This document shows, in pieces, positions 1-8,338 of a stretch of 64,000 bases of DNA. Under the pieces are notes generated by a model. That model was not told the DNA's origin and ran no database searches. It saw nothing but the letters and a program-made list of their open reading frames with translations. Source of the DNA: Massilia brevitalea (GTDB taxonomy: Bacteria > Pseudomonadota > Gammaproteobacteria > Burkholderiales > Burkholderiaceae_D); NCBI RefSeq assembly GCF_030711405.1, contig NZ_JAULSI010000026.1, forward strand, positions 1 to 64,000, read 5' to 3'. Each line of letters begins with the position of its first letter. Position 1 is the stretch's first letter. Made by a program: the position numbers and the translations under genes.

Positions 1-82
1 TTCAATCTTCTTCTTGCAAAACGGGTGGAGTCCATAGATACGGTTTCATGCGATACGATTAACCCAGCTGTTGCGGCAGTTC

Positions 83-730
83 TTATCTCGCCGCCACCGC
101 CGCTGGCGCAAACTCCCACTTCTTCCACGCCGACAGCACCGCGTTCGGATACTGCGGCTTGCCGCGGCTGCCGTTGTAGCGGCCGAGCGCGAGGTACAGA
201 TTGCCGCGCTCCATGTCGATGTACATGCGCAGAATCGCGCAGCCGTAGCGCAGATTGGTCTGCATGTGGAACAGCTTGCGGCGGTCGCTGTCGCCGATCA
301 CCTTGGTCCAGAACGGCATCACCTGCATGTAGCCGCGCGCGCCGGCGATCGACACCGCGTACTTGCGGTAGGCCGACTCCACCTGGATCAGCCCCAGCAC
401 CAGCCCCGGATCGAGCCCGGCGCGGGTGGATTCGTACCAGGCCGCCTCCAGGAATTCGGTGCGCGAAATATCGTCGGGGATGCGCTTCTTCAGCCTCCCC
501 GACATCTCGTTGAACCACCCCTGGTAGCGCAGGCGGCCCACCTCGTCGCGAAACACGGGCTTGGGCGGACGCGCGTCGTTGATGGCGTTCGACAGCGCCA
601 GGCGCACGGAATCGGCCAGCGCCTCTTCCTTCTGGTTGCCGGCGTGCGCAGCGCCAGCCACGGCGAGCGCCGCCGCCAGCACCACGCCAGCGGCAAACGC
701 GCGCGCCCCGCCCTGTCCCGCCATCCGCAT
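83..730 (-). CDS. Lytic transglycosylase, SLT domain
   Basis: Periplasmic murein lytic transglycosylase of about 215 residues that would cleave the MurNAc-GlcNAc bond of peptidoglycan. A hydrophobic signal peptide covers residues 1-30 and ends in AHA. The SLT (goose-lysozyme-like) domain follows from about residue 95: the catalytic glutamate is in QVESAYR (about E118), followed by ARGYMQVMPFW, and the C-terminal part carries the LALGRYNGSRG element. I chose the ATG whose first base overlaps the last base of the proS stop codon (TGATG), which implies translational coupling. A longer reading frame exists upstream but only as antisense-type sequence inside proS. The pairing of proS with a transglycosylase is also common in related genomes as far as I know. 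The specific subfamily is not assigned. Confidence 0.88.
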   Translation of the reverse strand: MRMAGQGGARAFAAGVVLAAALAVAGAAHAGNQKEEALADSVRLALSNAINDARPPKPVFRDEVGRLRYQGWFNEMSGRLKKRIPDDISRTEFLEAAWYESTRAGLDPGLVLGLIQVESAYRKYAVSIAGARGYMQVMPFWTKVIGDSDRRKLFHMQTNLRYGCAILRMYIDMERGNLYLALGRYNGSRGKPQYPNAVLSAWKKWEFAPAAVAAR

Positions 731-2460
731 CACTGCGCGAATTTGGCCTTGATGAAGCCGACCATCTCGTCGACCGACACGGCCGTGGCTTCGGTATCGC
801 GGCGGCCCTGGTATTCCAGCTTGCCTTCCTTCAGACCACGCTCGCCGATCACCACGCGGTGCGGCACGCCGATCAGTTCCCAGTCCGAGAACATGGCGCC
901 CGGGCGCAGGCCGCGGTCGTCGACGATCACGTCCACACCGGCCGCCTGCAGCTCGGCATACAGCTTCTCGGTCTGTTCCTTGACCATCTCGCTGCGGTCC
1001 ATGCCCATCGGGCACAGCACGATCTGGAATGGCGCCAATGCGTCCGGCCAGACGATGCCCTTGTCGTCGAAGTTCTGCTCGATCGCCGCGCCCAGGATAC
1101 GGGTCACGCCGATGCCGTAGCAGCCCATCTGCAGCGGGGCAGGCTTGCCGTTTTCGTCGAGGAAGGTCGCTTGCATGGACTTCGAGTAAGCGGTGCCGAG
1201 CTGGAACACATGGCCCACTTCGATGCCGCGCTCGATGGCCAGCACGCCCTTGCCGTCCGGCGATGCGTCGCCTTCGACCACGTTGCGCAGGTCGGCAACC
1301 ACCGGTTCCGGCAGGTCGCGGCCCCAGTTCACGCCGGTCAGGTGGGCGTCGGCTTCGTTCGCGCCGCAGACGAAGTCGGCCATGTTGGCCACCGTGCGGT
1401 CGGCAACGATGGTCACCGGCTGTTTCGGCGAGACCGGACCCAGGTAGCCCGGCACGGTGCCGTAGACTGCGGCGATCTCTTCTTCGGTCGAGAAGCGGTA
1501 GCTGCCCAGGCCAGGCACCTTGTTGACCTTGACTTCGTTCAGCTCGTGGTCGCCGCGCAGCAGCAGCATGAAGTATTGCTTGCTGACCTTGCCCACTTCG
1601 TCGGTTTCAACGGTCAGCGCAATGGTTTTCACCGTTTGCGACAGCGGCAAGCCGAGTTGTTCAGCCACCATCTCGCACTTGGTCTTGCCCGGAGTCGGCA
1701 CCTTGGTCATCGCCTGCGTGGCCGCGCCGCGCTCGCCGATGGCCAGCGCTTCGGCCGCTTCCATGTTGGCGGCGTAGTCGGAGCTTGGGCAGTAGACCAG
1801 CGCATCTTCGCCGGTCGAGGCGATCACGTGGAATTCGTGCGAGCCGGTGCCGCCGATGGCGCCGTTGTCGGCTGCCACCGCGCGGAATTTCAGGCCGAAG
1901 CGGTTGAAGATGCGCACGTAGGCATCGAACATGATCCCATACGACTTTTGCATGCCTTCGACGTCGCGGTCGAACGAGTACGCATCCTTCATCGTGAACT
2001 CGCGGCCGCGCATCAGGCCGAAGCGTGGGCGGCGTTCGTCGCGGAACTTGGTCTGGATGTGGTAGAAGTTCAGCGGCAGCTGGCGGTAGGACTTGATCTC
2101 GCTGCGCACGACGTCGGTAACGACTTCTTCCGAGGTCGGCTGGATGGCGTAGTCGCGGCCGTGGCGGTCTTTCACGCGCATCAGTTCCGGACCCATCTTG
2201 TCCCAGCGGCCCGTCTCTTGCCACAGTTCGGCCGGCTGCACGACCGGCATCAGCAGTTCCAGCGCGCCCGACTTGTTCATCTCTTCGCGAATGATCGCTT
2301 CGACCTTGCGAATGACGCGCAGGCCGGTCGGCATGTAGGTGTAGATGCCCGAGCCGAGACGCTTGATCATCCCCGCCCGCATCATCAGCTTGTGGCTGAC
2401 GATCTCGGCATCGGAAGGCGCTTCTTTAAGAGTTGAAATAAAAAATCGTGAGGCACGCAT
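730..2460 (-). CDS. proS: Prolyl-tRNA synthetase (bacterial type, with editing domain)
   Basis: Cytoplasmic class II aminoacyl-tRNA synthetase, 576 residues, the usual length of the bacterial ProS with inserted editing domain. It charges tRNA-Pro. Class II motif 2 is visible as [17 protein letters not shown] (about 140-156), preceded by the TSEE substrate loop; motif 3 is [13 protein letters not shown] (about 446-458). Between them, about residues 230-390, lies the YbaK-like INS domain that hydrolyses mischarged Ala-tRNA. The C-terminal 110 residues are the anticodon-binding domain ([23 protein letters not shown] region split by GE). The gene is divergent from rppH and is followed by the lytic transglycosylase with a one-base overlap. 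Confidence 0.98.
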   Translation of the reverse strand: MRASRFFISTLKEAPSDAEIVSHKLMMRAGMIKRLGSGIYTYMPTGLRVIRKVEAIIREEMNKSGALELLMPVVQPAELWQETGRWDKMGPELMRVKDRHGRDYAIQPTSEEVVTDVVRSEIKSYRQLPLNFYHIQTKFRDERRPRFGLMRGREFTMKDAYSFDRDVEGMQKSYGIMFDAYVRIFNRFGLKFRAVAADNGAIGGTGSHEFHVIASTGEDALVYCPSSDYAANMEAAEALAIGERGAATQAMTKVPTPGKTKCEMVAEQLGLPLSQTVKTIALTVETDEVGKVSKQYFMLLLRGDHELNEVKVNKVPGLGSYRFSTEEEIAAVYGTVPGYLGPVSPKQPVTIVADRTVANMADFVCGANEADAHLTGVNWGRDLPEPVVADLRNVVEGDASPDGKGVLAIERGIEVGHVFQLGTAYSKSMQATFLDENGKPAPLQMGCYGIGVTRILGAAIEQNFDDKGIVWPDALAPFQIVLCPMGMDRSEMVKEQTEKLYAELQAAGVDVIVDDRGLRPGAMFSDWELIGVPHRVVIGERGLKEGKLEYQGRRDTEATAVSVDEMVGFIKAKFAQ

Positions 2461-2490
2461 ATCGATGAATTCTTTTTAAAAAGAGAGGGT

Positions 2491-2496
2491 TATAAT
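2491..2496 (+). promoter_or_regulatory. Candidate -10 box for rppH
   Basis: A TATAAT hexamer lies in the 204-base divergent region between proS and rppH, about 170 bases before the rppH start. No good -35 hexamer is seen at 16-18 bases upstream, so this is a suggestion only. The rest of the intergenic region shows nothing clear. Confidence 0.35.
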
Positions 2497-2664
2497 CGAC
2501 CTAATTTTAAAGGATTAGCTGGCTGATGCGTCCAAACTTTGTACAAATGGGTCCGGAACACGCAGCCGCCGCCGTTTTCGTGATCGAAAGGCATGGCTGA
2601 CGCAGGGATTTGTAGGTAAAAACGCAAGGGAACTGAGGCCGGCAGAAAGTTTCGAGGTGCACTT

Positions 2665-3300
2665 ATGCTCGATCGTGAAGGGTTCCGCCCCAACGTCGGC
2701 ATCATCCTGCTGAACGCCAATAACGAGGTGTGGTGGGGCAAGCGGGTGCGCGAGCACTCATGGCAATTTCCGCAAGGGGGTATCAAATACGGCGAGACGC
2801 CGGAACAGGCGATGTACCGCGAACTGGAGGAAGAAATCGGGCTGCGCCAGGAGCACGTCAAGATCGTGGGCCGTACCCGCGACTGGCTGCGCTACGAGGT
2901 GCCGGATCACTTCATCAAGCGCGAGATCCGTGGCCATTACCGCGGCCAGAAGCAGATCTGGTTCCTGCTACGCATGGTGGCGCGCGACAACGACGTGAAT
3001 TTGCGTCTGACCGACCATCCCGAGTTCGACGCCTGGCGCTGGCACGACTACTGGGTGCCGCTGGACGTGGTCATCGAGTTCAAGCGCGATGTCTACCAGC
3101 GCGCCCTGCAGGAGCTGTCGCGCTTCATCAGCTGGCCGGCCAACGGCGGGCACGGCGAGCGCCGCCACAGCGCGCGCTACCTGCGCCAGCCGCGCGGCCA
3201 GGGCGGCGCGCCGGGGAGCACGAACGGCGCCAAGCCTGTACCGCGGCCGCCACGCGAAGGCGCGGCTGAACCGCAGCTGGTGCTCACACCGGAAAAATAG
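2665..3300 (+). CDS. rppH: RNA pyrophosphohydrolase (Nudix)
   Basis: Nudix hydrolase that removes pyrophosphate from the 5' triphosphate end of mRNA and so starts RNase E-dependent decay. The family signature [15 protein letters not shown] opens the protein. The complete Nudix box GX5EX7REUXEEXGU occupies residues 38-60 ([12 protein letters not shown] through RELEEEIGL). Conserved RppH elements WQFPQGG and [16 protein letters not shown] flank it. The protein has 211 residues; the region after about 155 is a basic, proline- and glycine-rich tail seen in longer betaproteobacterial RppH and probably disordered. A GAGGTG ribosome-binding site lies about seven bases before the ATG. A strong intrinsic terminator follows. 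Confidence 0.96.
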   Translation: MLDREGFRPNVGIILLNANNEVWWGKRVREHSWQFPQGGIKYGETPEQAMYRELEEEIGLRQEHVKIVGRTRDWLRYEVPDHFIKREIRGHYRGQKQIWFLLRMVARDNDVNLRLTDHPEFDAWRWHDYWVPLDVVIEFKRDVYQRALQELSRFISWPANGGHGERRHSARYLRQPRGQGGAPGSTNGAKPVPRPPREGAAEPQLVLTPEK

Positions 3301-3346
3301 TTGCGCCTGTAACTCAGCAGTTACAAGAATCAGGCAGCAGCATCGA

Positions 3347-3390
3347 GGCAAGCACACCACGAAGGTGGTGCAGCTTGCCTTTTCTTTTTT
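3347..3390 (+). terminator. Rho-independent terminator after rppH
   Basis: The arms GGCAAGC and GCTTGCC enclose a second complementary pair CCAC/GTGG, followed by TTTTCTTTTTT. It sits 47 bases after the rppH stop and before the next gene. Confidence 0.85.
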
Positions 3391-3429
3391 GATTGCCAAA
3401 AGAGAAATTTTCCACGTAGAATCTTTGGC

Positions 3430-4965
3430 ATGATGCCGCCCCTTCCTCGCGCCCGTTTCCGCTCGCTGGCCGCCCTGCTGCTGGCCCTGCCGTTATCCCT
3501 GGCGCAGGCCGCCGAAGCGCCGCGCTGCCGTTATGTCACGGCCGGGAAATTACCCCTGCAATACACCGGCCCCAGCCTGCAGGTCACGACCGAGGGCGTC
3601 ATCAACGGCACGCCGGCAACCATGTTGGTCGATACCGGCGCCTACGACAGCGTCTTGACCCGCACCGGCACCGAACGCCGTGGCATGAAGCTGAGCAACC
3701 TGGGGCGGGTAGCCCGCGGCGTCGGCGGCTATTCGTCGATCTACCAGACCCGGATCAAGGAATTCGTGGCCGGCCCGGCGCGCAGCGAACGCGGCCACAT
3801 GCGGGTCATTTCGGACTTCGGCTTCACGCCTTCGTTCGACGCGATCCTCGGCGCGCCTTTCCTCCTGCAAACCGACCTGGAAATTTCCCTGGCGACGAAG
3901 GAAATCAAGTTCTTCCAGCCAGTCAATTGCGGCGACACCCACCTCGCCTACTGGGATGCGGACGCGCTCGTCATTCCCTTCGACACCAGTTCCGAAACGA
4001 CGCCGAACCCGTATTTCACCGTTCTCGTGAACGGCGAGAAAATGCGCGCCATCATCGATACCGGTGCGGCGGCGACCACGATGTCGCTGGCTGCGGCCAA
4101 GCGCACCGGCCTGAAACTGGACGCGCCCGGCGTCACGCGCGCCGGCCACGTCGTCGGCGTGGGCGACGACAAGGTCGCCTTCTGGCATACGGCGTTCAAG
4201 ACCTTCCAGATCGGCGAAGAAGTCATCCAGAACGCCGATATCGGCGTCATCGACCGCCAGGGCAGCGACGTCGACATCCTGTTCGGCGACGACTTCCTGC
4301 GTTCGCACCGGGTGCTGATTGCAATGAGCCAGCGCAAGATCTACTTCTCGTATGTCGGCGGCCAGCCTTTCGAACAGCGCCGCAAGCTCGAATCCTGGAT
4401 CCAGGAAGAAGCCGACGCCGGCAATGGCGATGCCCAGATGCGGTTGGCCAACATATACGGCAGCGGCGACGGCGTGGCGCGCGACGCGCAAGCCTCCGGC
4501 AAATGGCTGGAAAAGGCGACCGCCAGCGGTAACGCCTACGCCAACCTGTACAGCGGCCGCTCGCTGCTGCGCCAGGGCCGCGCCAGCGACGCCGCCCCGC
4601 GCCTGCGCCTGGCCCTGGACAAGCTGCCGTCGAACCGCGACGCCGCCCTCTGGCTGCATCTGGCCCGCCTGCGCACGGCCCAGGCGGAACTCGGCCGCAC
4701 CGAGCTGGCCACCGCCTTTGCGCGCAGCGAGGACGACGAGTGGCCGGCGCCGCTCGCCGCTTTCTACCTCGGCAAGATCAGCGCCGAACAGGTGTTGAAG
4801 CAGGCGGGGGAAGACCGCGAGCTGGGCGCAAAGCGGCGCTGCATGGCGATCAATTCGATGTCCGAACTGTACGAGGCGCAAGGCGACAGCGCCGGCGTGC
4901 AGGCCATGGCAGCGCCGCGCAAGCAGCATTGCAGCGGCGACAAGGACGACGCGGACGAAGACTGA
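3430..4965 (+). CDS. Exported retropepsin-like aspartic protease with two DTGA motifs and Sel1/TPR-like tail
   Basis: A 511-residue protein with an N-terminal signal peptide (about 1-27, ending AQAAEA), so probably periplasmic or outer-envelope. Two aspartic-protease units are visible in one chain: MLVDTGAYDSVL with D68 and AIIDTGAAATTMSL with D210. Each is followed by the family's later hydrophobic-Asp-Ile-Leu-Gly element (FDAILGAPFL and VDILFGDDFL). In retropepsins two DTG loops make one active site, usually by dimerisation; here both are in one polypeptide. Residues about 335-470 contain Sel1/TPR-like helices (GNGDAQMRLANIYGSGDGV). Substrate unknown. It stands alone between a terminator and a DUF1841 gene. 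The start uses the first of two adjacent ATG codons; no strong ribosome-binding site is seen. Confidence 0.8.
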   Translation: MMPPLPRARFRSLAALLLALPLSLAQAAEAPRCRYVTAGKLPLQYTGPSLQVTTEGVINGTPATMLVDTGAYDSVLTRTGTERRGMKLSNLGRVARGVGGYSSIYQTRIKEFVAGPARSERGHMRVISDFGFTPSFDAILGAPFLLQTDLEISLATKEIKFFQPVNCGDTHLAYWDADALVIPFDTSSETTPNPYFTVLVNGEKMRAIIDTGAAATTMSLAAAKRTGLKLDAPGVTRAGHVVGVGDDKVAFWHTAFKTFQIGEEVIQNADIGVIDRQGSDVDILFGDDFLRSHRVLIAMSQRKIYFSYVGGQPFEQRRKLESWIQEEADAGNGDAQMRLANIYGSGDGVARDAQASGKWLEKATASGNAYANLYSGRSLLRQGRASDAAPRLRLALDKLPSNRDAALWLHLARLRTAQAELGRTELATAFARSEDDEWPAPLAAFYLGKISAEQVLKQAGEDRELGAKRRCMAINSMSELYEAQGDSAGVQAMAAPRKQHCSGDKDDADED

Positions 4966-5042
4966 CACGGATAGCTGGCGGCAGCGAAGTGCGCGCCATC
5001 GCGTTAAAATAGCGTCCTTCCCACCGCCTGCCAGATCCCGCC

Positions 5043-5471
5043 ATGTTCACCCCGTCCTCGCACGACGTGCGCCGCTTTTTCTGTGAAGCCTTCCGCAAGC
5101 AACGCGCCGGCGAAGTCCTCACGCCGATGGACGCCATCGCCGCCGACTGGATCGTCCAGCATCCCGAATACCACGAGGCCATGATGGACGCCGAGGAAGC
5201 CGTCGCGCGCAACTACTCGGTCGAAGGCGGACAGGCGAATCCCTTCCTGCATTTGTCGATGCACCTGTCGATTGCCGAACAGGTATCGATCGACCAGCCA
5301 CGCGGCATCAAGGCTGCGCACGACCTGCTGGTGCGCAAGATCGGCGAGCACGACGCCCACCACGAGATCATGGAATGCCTGGGCGAGATGATCTGGAAGT
5401 CGCAGCGCAACGGCGTGCCGCCGGATACCGAGGCCTACATCGAGTGCGTGCGCAGCCGCGCGATGCGCTGA
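5043..5471 (+). CDS. DUF1841 family protein
   Basis: A 142-residue soluble protein of the DUF1841 family, which is widespread in beta- and gammaproteobacteria and has no assigned function. Recognised from the N-terminal MFTPSSHDVRRFF and the central NPFLHLSMHLSIAEQVSIDQP and HDAHHEIMECLGEMIW segments, all typical of the family; the clustered histidines could bind metal but that is inference. Length matches the family. A TAAAAT box lies about 35 bases upstream. An intrinsic terminator shared with the convergent SulP gene follows. Confidence 0.85.
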   Translation: MFTPSSHDVRRFFCEAFRKQRAGEVLTPMDAIAADWIVQHPEYHEAMMDAEEAVARNYSVEGGQANPFLHLSMHLSIAEQVSIDQPRGIKAAHDLLVRKIGEHDAHHEIMECLGEMIWKSQRNGVPPDTEAYIECVRSRAMR

Positions 5472-5483
5472 ATGGTATGAACC

Positions 5484-5517
5484 AAAACAAAAGGCGACCG
5501 AGGTCGCCTTTGTTTTT
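5484..5517. terminator. Bidirectional intrinsic terminator
   Basis: AAGGCGACC and GGTCGCCTT form a perfect stem with an A-rich left flank and TGTTTTT on the right, so it can end both the DUF1841 gene (+) and the SulP gene (-), whose stop codons lie just either side. Confidence 0.85.
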
Positions 5518-5531
5518 ATCGCTGGGTACTG

Positions 5532-7037
5532 TTAACCCAGCTTGTCGTCCGCCACGCGGTAGCGCGGATCTTCCAGCACATTCACCTCGATCATGTCCTG
5601 CGCCTTGCCGAGCAATTCGCGGCAGTCCGGGCTCAGGTGACGCAGGTGCAGGCGCTTGCCCAGCGCGCGGTATTTATCGGCCAGCGCATCGATGGCCTGG
5701 ATCGCCGAATGGTCGACCACGCGCGCGTTGCGGAACTCGACCACCACATCCTGCGGATCGTCTTTTGGTGCGAACAGCTCGTTGAAGTTGGCCACCGAAG
5801 CAAAGAACAGCGTGCCCTGCAGCTCATAGACTTTCCAGCCCTGCGCATCCTGCGAGGTGGTCACCGCGATCTGCTTCGCATGCTGCCAGGCGAACACCAG
5901 CGCCGAGACGATCACGCCCACCAGCACCGCAATCGCCAGGTCGAAGACCAGGGTGATCGCGGCAACCAGCACCACCACCAGCGTATCCGCACGCGGCACC
6001 TTGCCGACCATGCGGAAGGTGCCCCACTCGAAGGTCTTTTCGCAGACCACGAACATCACGCCGATCAGCGCCGCCAGCGGAATCTGCTCGATCCAGCCCG
6101 AGCCGAACAGGATGAACGACAGCAGGAACAGCGAGGCCGAGATACCCGACAGGCGGCCGTAGGCGCCGTTGTTCACGTTGATCATGCTCTGCCCGATCAT
6201 GGCGCAGCCACCCATGCCGCCGAAGAAGGCGGTGACCACGTTGGCCGCGCCCTGCGCCATGCATTCGCGGTTCGGCTGGCCGCGGGTTTCGGTGATTTCG
6301 TCCACCAAAGTCAGCGTCAGCAGCGACTCGATCAGGCCCACGCCGGCCAGCACCAGCGAGTACGGGAAGACGATCTTGAACGTCTCCCAGTTGAAGGGCA
6401 CATCGGGAATCGCAAAGCTCGGCAAGCCGCCGGCAATCGAACCGAGTTCGCCCACGGTCTTCGACTCGATGCCGAGCAGTGCGGCGCCGACGGTCACGAC
6501 CAGGATGCCGACCAGCGTCGCCGGCACGGCCTTGGTGATGCGCGGCGTGATGTAGATGACGGCCATCGTCGCGGCCACCAGGCCGAGCATGGTGAACAGC
6601 TGCCCATCCTGCATCCACTCGCCATTGCTCTTGAAGTGCCCGAACTGGGCGATGAAGATCACCAGCGCCAGGCCGTTCACGAAACCGAGCATGACCGGAT
6701 ACGGCACCATGCGGATGAATTTGCCGAGCCGGGCGACAGCGAACAGGATCTGTAATAAGCCCATCAGGACGATGGCCGCGAACAGGTACTGTACGCCGTG
6801 CTCGACCACGAGGGCGACCATGACCACGGCCAGTGCGCCAGCCGCACCCGAGATCATGCCAGGCCGGCCGCCGAAGGCCGAGGTGATGAAGGAGACCAGC
6901 ACTGCAGCATACAGGCCGGTAAGCGGCGACACGTGGGCGACCAGCGCAAAGGCGATCGCTTCGGGAACCAGGGCCAGGGCGACGGTGAGGCCGCTGAGCA
7001 GGTTGGTTTTCAGGTAGGCAGGTGAGACGGACTGCAA
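5532..7037 (-). CDS. SulP family inorganic anion transporter (SLC26-like) with STAS domain
   Basis: Inner-membrane anion transporter, 501 residues. The SulP core of 10-14 membrane segments covers about residues 10-385; TVALALVPEAIAFALVAHVSPLTGLYAA near the N terminus is the family's first transmembrane region (given here as the stretch about 14-40). A cytoplasmic STAS domain fills about 390-495 (VVVEFRNARVVDHSAIQAID). Family members carry sulfate, bicarbonate or dicarboxylates; the substrate cannot be told here. The start appears to be TTG, with GGAG eight bases before it; no in-frame ATG is near. A 14-bp hairpin lies in the leader. No carbonic anhydrase or sulfate assimilation gene is adjacent. 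Confidence 0.9.
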   Translation of the reverse strand: MQSVSPAYLKTNLLSGLTVALALVPEAIAFALVAHVSPLTGLYAAVLVSFITSAFGGRPGMISGAAGALAVVMVALVVEHGVQYLFAAIVLMGLLQILFAVARLGKFIRMVPYPVMLGFVNGLALVIFIAQFGHFKSNGEWMQDGQLFTMLGLVAATMAVIYITPRITKAVPATLVGILVVTVGAALLGIESKTVGELGSIAGGLPSFAIPDVPFNWETFKIVFPYSLVLAGVGLIESLLTLTLVDEITETRGQPNRECMAQGAANVVTAFFGGMGGCAMIGQSMINVNNGAYGRLSGISASLFLLSFILFGSGWIEQIPLAALIGVMFVVCEKTFEWGTFRMVGKVPRADTLVVVLVAAITLVFDLAIAVLVGVIVSALVFAWQHAKQIAVTTSQDAQGWKVYELQGTLFFASVANFNELFAPKDDPQDVVVEFRNARVVDHSAIQAIDALADKYRALGKRLHLRHLSPDCRELLGKAQDMIEVNVLEDPRYRVADDKLG

Positions 7038-7080
7038 GATGACACTCCAACAAAAAACGGACGTTAGCCGGAAAAACGAA

Positions 7081-7136
7081 ATCCCCCGGAGCGGCGTGTG
7101 GACCGCTTCGGGGGATCAAATGGTGCCGTTATTATA
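7081..7136 (-). promoter_or_regulatory. Leader of the SulP gene: TATAAT and long hairpin
   Basis: Reading on the minus strand, TATAAT (7136-7131) is followed by ATCCCCCGAAGCGG and, after eight bases, CCGCTCCGGGGGAT (7116-7081), a 14-bp stem with one mismatch. TTTCGTTTTT follows it. The hairpin plus T-rich run resembles an intrinsic terminator inside the 5' leader, so transcription attenuation is possible. No -35 box is clear. Confidence 0.5.
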
Positions 7137-7195
7137 GTCGGAGTCGCCTCAGCTTCGTGCCGCGGCAGTTGACCAACACCACCAGCACGAAACAC

Positions 7196-7391
7196 GTAGG
7201 GTGGGCACTCCGTGCCCACGCGGAAGCGTGCGCGGTGTTGGCAGATGCCCGTGCCATGCCGGCAGCACAGCTGCGCCAGTATCAAGTGATCAGCTGCGCA
7301 TTTGTCGAAGCCGCGTTCATGCCTGCGTTTCGATGGAACAGGGCCGCAGCGATGCAAGCTTCGGCGTGGGCACGGCGTGCCCACCGTACGG
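7196..7391. repeat. Pair of inverted palindromic repeats (composite, about 196 bp)
   Basis: Left copy 7196-7223 carries core GTGGGCACTCCGTGCCCAC followed by GCGG. The right copy 7364-7391 is in opposite orientation, GCGTGGGCACGGCGTGCCCAC followed by CGTACGG (core given from 7366). They are separated by about 140 bp without coding potential. This pair fills most of the 394-base gap between the SulP gene and the cytochrome genes; apart from the SulP leader I see nothing else in that gap. Confidence 0.75.
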
Positions 7392-7431
7392 TCATGAACG
7401 CCGCGTCAGAGAAACGCGATCCAGCGTGTTC

Positions 7432-7773
7432 TTATTTGCTCACCACCAGCTGCGATGGCAAGCTATGCAAATACGCCCCGATATCCTGCATATCCTGGTT
7501 GGTCAGCGGCTTGGCAAACCCCGCCATGATCGGGTTGCTGCGCCCGTTCGCCTTGTCGCCGCCGCGTTTATAGGCCATCAGCGCATGCGCGATGTAGTCG
7601 GCATGCTGCCCCGCCAGCTTCGGATAGCTCGGGTCGATCGGCTTGTTGTAGTCCGCCCCGTGGCAGGAGGCGCAGTTGTACTTCTTGGCCAGCTCCTCGC
7701 CGCGTTTCACGTCGGCGGCAGAAGCACTCAGGGAAACCGCGCCGAGCACCAGCGCAATGATCAGTTTTTGCAT
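7432..7773 (-). CDS. Class I c-type cytochrome, single haem
   Basis: Small periplasmic electron carrier of about 113 residues. A signal peptide (MQKLIIALVLGAVSLSASA) is followed by haem-binding CASCH and, later, a methionine in NPIMAGFAKPL as likely distal ligand. It resembles the cytochrome c553/c4-half family. I start at the ATG preceded by GAGGA eight bases upstream; an ATG 15 bases earlier overlaps the stop of the upstream cytochrome gene but lacks a ribosome-binding site. It is the second gene of a two-cytochrome operon. Confidence 0.88.
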   Translation of the reverse strand: MQKLIIALVLGAVSLSASAADVKRGEELAKKYNCASCHGADYNKPIDPSYPKLAGQHADYIAHALMAYKRGGDKANGRSNPIMAGFAKPLTNQDMQDIGAYLHSLPSQLVVSK

Positions 7774-7784
7774 GGCGGCGGTCC

Positions 7785-8120
7785 TCATTTGCGGTTCTGG
7801 GCGCTCTGCTGCGCGTAGTAGGCGGCGACGTCGGCAATGTCCTGGTCGGACAGGCTGGCGGCAATGCCGCGCATCGACGGGTGCTTGCGGTCGCCCTTTT
7901 TATAGGCATGCAGCGCGGCTTCGATGTACTTGGCCGATTGACCACCGATCATCGGCACCTGGTAGACCTCGGGGAAGGCCGATTTGTAGCCGGGGATGCC
8001 ATGGCAGCCGATGCACATCTCGATCTTGGCCGGTGCCGCCTTCGGATTGCCGACAACGTCCGCGGCAGACGCGGCGCCGGCGCACGCGCCCAGAACGAGT
8101 ACAGCTAAAAGTTTTTTCAT
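7785..8120 (-). CDS. Class I c-type cytochrome, single haem
   Basis: Periplasmic cytochrome of 111 residues, first gene of the pair. The signal peptide covers MKKLLAVLVLGACAGAASA. The haem motif is CIGCH, followed by GIPGYKSAFPEVYQVPMIGGQ, and HPSMRGIAASLS supplies the probable Met ligand. The two cytochromes share layout (haem motif, PxxGGQ/LAGQ, YKKGDRK/YKRGGDK, DI..YY/YL) and look like the two halves of a dihaem cytochrome c4 encoded separately. A promoter with 17-bp spacing lies upstream. No terminal oxidase gene is adjacent, so the redox partner is unknown. Confidence 0.88.
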   Translation of the reverse strand: MKKLLAVLVLGACAGAASAADVVGNPKAAPAKIEMCIGCHGIPGYKSAFPEVYQVPMIGGQSAKYIEAALHAYKKGDRKHPSMRGIAASLSDQDIADVAAYYAQQSAQNRK

Positions 8121-8210
8121 GGTGGGAATCGCAAAAAAATTTGATCGAATACCGCTACCGCACGAAACTGAACAGCCGATAAAGCTGGCAAATCTACTAA
8201 CAAGCGTCCG

Positions 8211-8239
8211 ATTCTAGCCCAACAAAAGATTGCAGTCTA
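8211..8239 (-). promoter_or_regulatory. Sigma70-type promoter for the cytochrome pair
   Basis: Minus strand: TAGACT (8239-8234) and TAGAAT (8216-8211) with a 17-base spacer, about 90 bases before the first cytochrome start. Four and five of six bases match the consensus hexamers. Confidence 0.5.
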
Positions 8240-8338
8240 CCAACGTCGCGCACCCGGACGGCCGCGCTCGCGACCGCATTCGGCTGTGCTCGGGCTTCTG
8301 GCATATACTCAGGATTTCCTCTCTCACCACACACGCCC

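Noticed and set aside
1..82. A gene fragment at the left edge
   Set aside because: No convincing coding frame or RNA structure in the first 82 bases; too short to judge.
859..2436. Long plus-strand frame opposite proS
   Set aside because: Antisense shadow of a clear prolyl-tRNA synthetase gene, with no domain and no ribosome-binding site.
7196..7391. CRISPR-like repeated palindromes
   Set aside because: Copies are dispersed singly or in inverted pairs, not in a regular direct array with spacers, and no cas gene is present.
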